A stretch of 8,829 nt of DNA from contig MFXB01000048.1 in the NCBI GenBank assembly GCA_001787475.1, positions 1 through 8,829 on the forward strand, read 5' to 3'. The notes beneath the pieces are model-generated. The model was given only the letters and a program-made list of their open reading frames with translations, searched no databases and was not told the origin of the DNA. Positions 5,870 through 8,829 of the stretch are shown here, piece by piece; the first letter of the stretch is position 1; every line of letters starts with the position of its first letter. The stretch is from Candidatus Peregrinibacteria bacterium RIFCSPLOWO2_01_FULL_48_20 (GTDB lineage: Bacteria > Patescibacteriota > Gracilibacteria > UBA1369 > 2-02-FULL-48-14). The position numbers and the translations under genes were made by a program.

Positions 5870-6121
5870 TTATTTTGATTTTTTCTTCAAGTCTTTTTTT
5901 GCATAATTTGCAATCTGTTTCGCGAATTTTTTTGGATTTTTTGCGAGCGTGCGAAGCGCGCGAGCAGTGACATACAAGACAACTTTGCTTCCACTCTTCT
6001 CGTCGATGAGTGTCTTCTTCACCAAATTGGGCATAAAACGACGTTTCGTCTTACGATTCGAGTGAGAGACCTTGTTTCCACTGAGTGGACGCGCACCTGT
6101 AAGTTGACAGACTTTAGACAT
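5870..6121 (-). CDS. rpmB: 50S ribosomal protein bL28
   Basis: A component of the large ribosomal subunit near the E site. The 83 residues are very basic and begin MSKVCQLTGARPLSGNKVSHSN, the family hallmark (K-C-x-x-T-G followed by GN-x-VSHSN+KTKR). FMPNLVKK and the LRTLAK region follow. Only one Cys is present, so it is a zinc-free version. Length is normal. ATG 6121 fits the family start. There is no Shine-Dalgarno, and the -10 box ends only 9 nt from the ATG, predicting a leaderless or nearly leaderless mRNA. It stands alone, with no rpmG next to it, diverges from the protease gene and ends at a strong terminator. Confidence 0.97.
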   Translation of the reverse strand: MSKVCQLTGARPLSGNKVSHSNRKTKRRFMPNLVKKTLIDEKSGSKVVLYVTARALRTLAKNPKKFAKQIANYAKKDLKKKSK

Positions 6122-6130
6122 AGCTCGCGA

Positions 6131-6159
6131 ATCTTAAGGGAGAAATTGAAATTTGGCAA
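6131..6159 (-). promoter_or_regulatory. rpmB promoter
   Basis: Minus strand TTGCCA (6159-6154; 5 of 6), 17-bp spacer, TAAGAT (6136-6131; 4 of 6), then 9 nt to ATG 6121. The -35 lies on the same bases as the -35 of the divergent protease promoter. Confidence 0.6.
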
Positions 6160-6180
6160 GCAGATTTTTCCTGTTAGACT
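6153..6180 (+). promoter_or_regulatory. Promoter of the site-2 protease gene, predicted leaderless
   Basis: TTGGCA (6153-6158; 5 of 6), 16-bp spacer, extended -10 TGTTAGACT (6172-6180), then 6 nt to ATG 6187. A start 7 nt after the -10 is the A of the ATG. The GAGGG at 6181-6185 is too close to the ATG to act as a normal Shine-Dalgarno. Confidence 0.55.
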
Positions 6181-6186
6181 GAGGGC

Positions 6187-6804
6187 ATGTTTCTTACACT
6201 CTACTACCTGGGAGCGCTCATCCTCATTTTGACCGTTCATGAATTCAGTCACGCGTGGATGGCCAACCGTTTGGGCGACCCCACGGCTCATCGGGAGGGA
6301 AGGCTCACTCTCAACCCCCTCGCGCACATGGATTTTCTCGGTACGCTGATGCTTTTTTTGGTGGGAATCGGTTGGGGAAAGCCCGTGCCGGTGAACCCTC
6401 GCAACTTTGAACATCCGCATCGCGATGAAGCGCTCACCGCTTTTGCCGGTCCCTTGGCAAATCTTATTTTGGCGTTTTTGGCGGCCATTCCGTTTTCTTA
6501 TCTTCCGGAAGGAAATCCAGTTCAGATTTTTGGGGGAGCGGTTTTAGACCTCAGCCTCCTGCTTTTCATTTTTAATATGCTGCCTTTCCCGCCGCTCGAC
6601 GGTTCTAAGTTCGTGCGTATTTTCATTCCACACAGGCACCAAGAGAAGTACGAAACTTTTTTGAGAAAAGGAATGCCGTATTTTATCGCGCTCATGGTCG
6701 CCGACCTTTATCTTTTCGACAGAATCTTTGGGCAATCCTTTGTCTGGACGGCCGTGTCTACTGTCACTTTTTGGCTTAAGGCAGCCATTCTTCTTATTGT
6801 TTAG
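6187..6804 (+). CDS. Site-2-protease-family membrane metalloprotease (M50)
   Basis: Intramembrane zinc protease family. The 205 residues make a compact multi-TM protein without a PDZ domain. Motifs are HEFSH (18-22; zinc His18 and His22, catalytic Glu19), NPLAHMDFLGTL (43-54), GWGKPVPVNPRNF (62-74), AGPLANLILAF (87-97) and NMLPFPPLDGSKF (130-142), where Asp138 is the third zinc ligand. This is the short bacterial M50 type common in CPR and Gram-positive genomes, whose substrates are mostly unknown. Four to six membrane segments are visible. ATG 6187 lies 6 nt after a -10 box. No terminator follows, and the ncRNA promoter begins 10 bp after the stop. Confidence 0.92.
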   Translation: MFLTLYYLGALILILTVHEFSHAWMANRLGDPTAHREGRLTLNPLAHMDFLGTLMLFLVGIGWGKPVPVNPRNFEHPHRDEALTAFAGPLANLILAFLAAIPFSYLPEGNPVQIFGGAVLDLSLLLFIFNMLPFPPLDGSKFVRIFIPHRHQEKYETFLRKGMPYFIALMVADLYLFDRIFGQSFVWTAVSTVTFWLKAAILLIV

Positions 6805-6813
6805 TCCTTTAGC

Positions 6814-6842
6814 TTGACATTGTCGTCACGCTTCTTTAGAAT
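6814..6842 (+). promoter_or_regulatory. Near-consensus sigma70 promoter of the candidate ncRNA
   Basis: Perfect TTGACA (6814-6819), 17-bp spacer, TAGAAT (6837-6842; 5 of 6). It is the strongest promoter in the window. No convincing open frame follows, only a structured RNA. Confidence 0.8.
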
Positions 6843-6847
6843 ATCTC

Positions 6848-6971
6848 ACGACAAAAGGCCGACATTGTTTGTGAGATCCATTCCGGCGGACTTTGGGCGC
6901 TTAATCGCGCACGGTGTGTCCCACCGCTCCAATTACGCCCGGGTCCACGGCAAATGTCGTCCTTTGTTTTT
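6848..6971 (+). ncRNA. Structured rod-shaped small RNA, possibly 6S-like
   Basis: The roughly 124-nt transcript predicted from the promoter above folds end to end. The closing helix pairs 6851-6858 with 6961-6967 (one bulged A), then 6860-6866 with 6953-6959. A 5'-side unpaired stretch (6867-6882) follows. CCG 6883-6885 pairs with CGG 6948-6950. An 11-bp helix pairs 6888-6899 with 6936-6946 (bulged U6894, two G-U pairs). UAAU 6902-6905 pairs with AUUA 6932-6935. An apical hairpin CGGUG (6912-6916)/CACCG (6922-6926) closes the rod. Five T (6967-6971) after the closing helix could end transcription. Strong promoter, paired ends, a one-sided central bubble and rod shape fit 6S RNA, the RNA polymerase decoy, but it is shorter than the usual ~180 nt. 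It lacks the SRP RNA GGAAGGAAGCAG motif. Being an ncRNA is likely; 6S identity is a guess. Confidence 0.6.
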
Positions 6972-7043
6972 CCGAAAATTTTTTTGCGTGAAAAAACGCT
7001 GGCGTTAAACAAATCTATCTGCTTAACTACTTTGGCGAGCAAT

Positions 7044-7118
7044 GCCATCGTAGCTCAGTGGTAGAGCACCACCATGGTAAGGTGGGGGTCGACGGTTCAA
7101 TCCCGTTCGATGGCTCCA
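7044..7118 (+). tRNA. trnT(ggu): tRNA-Thr(GGT), CCA encoded
   Basis: Acceptor GCCATCG (7044-7050) pairs with CGATGGC, with discriminator T and an encoded CCA (7116-7118). The D-stem is GCTC/GAGC. The anticodon stem CCACC/GGTGG encloses ATGGTAA, giving GGT for ACC/ACU. The T-arm is GACGG-TTCAATC-CCGTT with one G-T pair. Five T (7120-7124) follow. The convergent membrane-protein gene ends 4 bp downstream. Confidence 0.95.
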
Positions 7119-7122
7119 GTTT

Positions 7123-7821
7123 TTAAACCAACGCAAAGCGCAGGTTCCAGCCCGAGCGGAGAATAGTGTTCATGACGGGGTTTTTGATTTCTTCGGGGGA
7201 GAATTTGTAGTCGTAGAGTTTGCCGATGGAGAAGTTTTCGCGAATGCCCCAGGCTTTTCCGATGGCGAGCTTGTTCATGAGAATTCCCGAGAAAAGCGAG
7301 AAACTTTTGGCGAAGCCGAGTGGGCCTTTGTGCCATTTGATGGTTTTTGTTCTGTCCACCAAGTAAACGGCGTTTTTTTCCGGATTGAATTTTATGTGGA
7401 GGAAATAGGTGCTTGTCATGCCTGCCTTGCGAAAAACTTCAAACCAAGTGGCGTCTACATACTTCCATGTAACAACAAGGTGCCGGGGATTTTTTTCGGT
7501 GACCATGACGGCGGAATCGAAAGTGTTGATGGCCAAAATTTCTTTTTTGAGATTTTCAAAAGAGATCGGTTGGCCGCTCCCTTTGAACTGCCAAATGTGA
7601 TTGGTGCTCCAGAAAAACCAGGGGAGGTAGAGAAGGAAAATGAGGGCGCCGCAAACGGCTAGAACAATCACTTGCGCGTCGCCGGAAAGAAGCAGCGCGG
7701 GCGGAAGCAGGATGAGCGCCCAAACCGCCATATAACCGAGAATGGCGGCGGTGGAAAGTAAAAATTTTTGTCCGAGACGAAGATCAGTATCCACTGGAGT
7801 CGAGGTAGTAGTTGTAGTCAT
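7123..7821 (-). CDS. Two-TM membrane protein of unknown function, 232 aa
   Basis: No family recognised. From ATG 7821: a short Thr-rich cytoplasmic start (1-17), two adjacent hydrophobic segments (about 19-46 and 49-71) forming a membrane hairpin, then about 160 soluble residues rich in beta-prone and aromatic patches (LVVTWKYVD, YFLHIKFNPEKNAVYLVDR). Two TM helices plus a beta-rich tail recall bacterial PH-like membrane proteins, but this is only a resemblance. The frame is open back to 7908, but those 29 extra residues lie inside the lipoprotein gene, so the Met at 7821 is preferred. That still overlaps the lipoprotein 3' end by 38 nt. GTG 7794 would cut the overlap to 11 nt. Overlap and order imply one operon and perhaps one envelope complex. 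Confidence 0.7.
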   Translation of the reverse strand: MTTTTTSTPVDTDLRLGQKFLLSTAAILGYMAVWALILLPPALLLSGDAQVIVLAVCGALIFLLYLPWFFWSTNHIWQFKGSGQPISFENLKKEILAINTFDSAVMVTEKNPRHLVVTWKYVDATWFEVFRKAGMTSTYFLHIKFNPEKNAVYLVDRTKTIKWHKGPLGFAKSFSLFSGILMNKLAIGKAWGIRENFSIGKLYDYKFSPEEIKNPVMNTILRSGWNLRFALV

Positions 7822-8785
7822 CCACAAGCAAGTTGTAGGTGTCGAGAATGTCGTAATAGTCGGTGCCAAGCGCATCCAAGTCACTGTTTTCCAAGCTGCG
7901 GAGTGCACGTTTCGTTGTGGGGAGGAAACTGCCGTCCACCAAGCTGTAGAAATCTTCGTAGTAGTAAATCACATAATCGGAAACGTCGGGGGCATTGGAG
8001 GTATGGTCGGTCGCCGAGACGGAGAGTTCATCGTAAAGCGCTTGAAGTTCGGCGGTTTTTCCTTCCATGGACCCTTCCAAATAGGCATCTTCCACGAGGT
8101 CCAAAACGGCTTCCGCTTTGTCGAGATCTTTATTCATATTGTCGATTCCCACGCTGGTGGGGTCGGAGATGTCCACTTCCCAGGTGTTGTATGCATCAAA
8201 GAGGGTGTCGATTTTATCCAAAAGAGCGTTGTGGAGATCGTAGTAAGCGTCGGTTTGAGTGTAAATTTCATCGATCAAAATAAGGCCCGCGGCGAAATCA
8301 TCATCTTTATAATCTTGGGCGGTCACGTATTTCCCAAGTTCCTTGCAAATGCCCTCGGCGTTATCGGAAGCGGCAAAAATGGCGGTGGCCTGAGCGGTGA
8401 GGTCCGCACTTTCTTCGACCGTGAGTCCCACGGGGTTCATGGTAGCGTCGTAGAGAGCGTCTCGGTCATAGATTTCGTAATAACAGCTGAAATAAGGCTC
8501 GTAACCGTAGGTGTCGTAATCGGCAATGCCGGCTTCAAAGTAGTAGGTGTCGTCCTCCAAATATTTGATTTGCTCGTATACGTCGTTGATGAGATCCGTG
8601 TAGCGGTTGAGCGTGCTCGTGGCGTCAGTGGGGGAAGTGCCCCAGTAGTCGCCCAAGCCGGTGTCGTCGTAAGTTATTTCCGAATCCTCCGAACCAAAAG
8701 GCCATTCCCAGAGTTTCTCACAGCCGGATAGCAGAAGGCCGGAAAGCAGGAAAAGGGACAAGAGTCCAAAATAAGATTTTTTCAT
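7784..8785 (-). CDS. DUF3829-like lipoprotein, 333 aa
   Basis: Envelope lipoprotein of unknown function. MKK, a hydrophobic core and lipobox LLSGC (Cys22) mark lipid attachment. The mature part is strongly acidic and Tyr-rich, and looks all-helical. An N-terminal LNRYTDLINDVYEQI helix and a central Y-x7-YKDDDFAAG segment followed by a Tyr-containing helix resemble the DUF3829 family (E. coli YiiG type); I judge this from pattern memory only. The start has AAGGA 7 nt before ATG 8785, the only clear Shine-Dalgarno in the window. It ends in TGA inside the next gene, which encodes a two-TM protein. The 44 bp upstream include a TATAGT at the window edge (8829-8824) that could be a -10, but its -35 would lie outside. 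Confidence 0.8.
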   Translation of the reverse strand: MKKSYFGLLSLFLLSGLLLSGCEKLWEWPFGSEDSEITYDDTGLGDYWGTSPTDATSTLNRYTDLINDVYEQIKYLEDDTYYFEAGIADYDTYGYEPYFSCYYEIYDRDALYDATMNPVGLTVEESADLTAQATAIFAASDNAEGICKELGKYVTAQDYKDDDFAAGLILIDEIYTQTDAYYDLHNALLDKIDTLFDAYNTWEVDISDPTSVGIDNMNKDLDKAEAVLDLVEDAYLEGSMEGKTAELQALYDELSVSATDHTSNAPDVSDYVIYYYEDFYSLVDGSFLPTTKRALRSLENSDLDALGTDYYDILDTYNLLVDDYNYYLDSSGY

Positions 8786-8829
8786 GGCGTTTTCCTTAAA
8801 GGATAGATAATGTTTGTGCGTTTACTATA

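Noticed and set aside
5587..5970. 127-codon plus-strand frame over the tRNA-Ser gene
   Set aside because: Its GGIRTPE-like text is the well-known false translation of a serine tRNA complement, and it runs on through the terminator into antisense rpmB.
6848..6971. SRP (4.5S) RNA or tmRNA as identity of the ncRNA
   Set aside because: No GGAAGGAAGCAG/SRP apical motif on either strand, no Ala-tRNA-like ends and no tag frame; too short for tmRNA.
6972..7043. Promoter for tRNA-Thr
   Set aside because: Only weak boxes (for example TTAACT at 7023-7028 with no matching -35); the tRNA may be read from the upstream ncRNA promoter, so no feature is called.
7822..7908. 29-residue N-terminal extension of the two-TM protein
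   Set aside because: Lies wholly inside the lipoprotein gene and has low-complexity shadow composition; the Met at 7821 gives a normal start before the TM hairpin.
7742..8731. 329-codon plus-strand frame rich in Val and Gly
   Set aside because: Mirror of the lipoprotein gene. The minus strand has a lipobox, an SD and family-like pattern, whereas this frame has the composition of an antisense translation.
8796..8806. TCCTTTAAGGA palindrome covering the lipoprotein SD
   Set aside because: Five-base arms with a one-base centre cannot form a hairpin; most likely chance in an AAGGA-containing stretch.
1..8829. CRISPR array, insertion sequence, prophage or integron
   Set aside because: No spaced direct repeats, transposase, terminal inverted repeats or phage structural genes are visible on either strand.

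Overview
The window looks like chromosomal DNA from a candidate-phyla-radiation (Patescibacteria) bacterium. A Peregrinibacteria-like member is the best guess, made from gene style and not proven. The clues are Shine-Dalgarno sequences that are almost absent, small house-keeping genes mixed with lineage-specific acidic lipoproteins and hypothetical proteins, and GC content near 50% by eye. UGA is used as a normal stop (ends of the AbrB-type antitoxin and of the large lipoprotein), so the UGA=Gly code of some Gracilibacteria does not apply. No stretch longer than 300 bases lacks a gene. The longest gap, about 240 bp at 6805-7043, holds a strong promoter and a well-folded candidate non-coding RNA.

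Layout. 1-704 (-): N-terminal two thirds of a phosphomannomutase/phosphoglucomutase, cut by the window edge. 877-2879 (+): an operon of two cell-wall hydrolases, a lytic transglycosylase followed with a TAATG overlap by an M23 endopeptidase. Neither has a signal peptide and both share a long acidic leader and an amphipathic segment. 2871-4139 (-): nadE and smpB, with smpB upstream. 4275-4433 (+): a 52-residue acidic lipoprotein with its own promoter and terminator. 4497-5146 (-): an AbrB-type antitoxin and PIN toxin pair with a palindromic operator on the promoter. 5205-5579 (-): an unrecognised 124-residue protein. 5628-5717 (-): tRNA-Ser(GGA). About 5799-5840: a bidirectional terminator. 5870-6121 (-): ribosomal protein bL28. 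6187-6804 (+): an M50/site-2-protease-like membrane protein, divergent from rpmB. About 6848-6971 (+): a rod-shaped candidate ncRNA, possibly 6S-like. 7044-7118 (+): tRNA-Thr(GGT). 7123-8785 (-): a DUF3829-like lipoprotein overlapping a two-TM protein of unknown function.

How it works together. Several genes are translation or house-keeping functions (bL28, SmpB, two tRNAs, NadE, a sugar-phosphate mutase). The rest act at the envelope (two peptidoglycan hydrolases, a membrane protease, two lipoproteins, a two-TM protein). The most striking features are regulatory. The rpmB, site-2-protease and smpB promoters place the -10 box 6-9 nt from the start codon, which predicts leaderless mRNAs. The divergent rpmB and protease promoters use the same 7-bp stretch as their -35 elements. 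The 6814-6971 locus pairs a near-consensus promoter with an extended self-complementary RNA.
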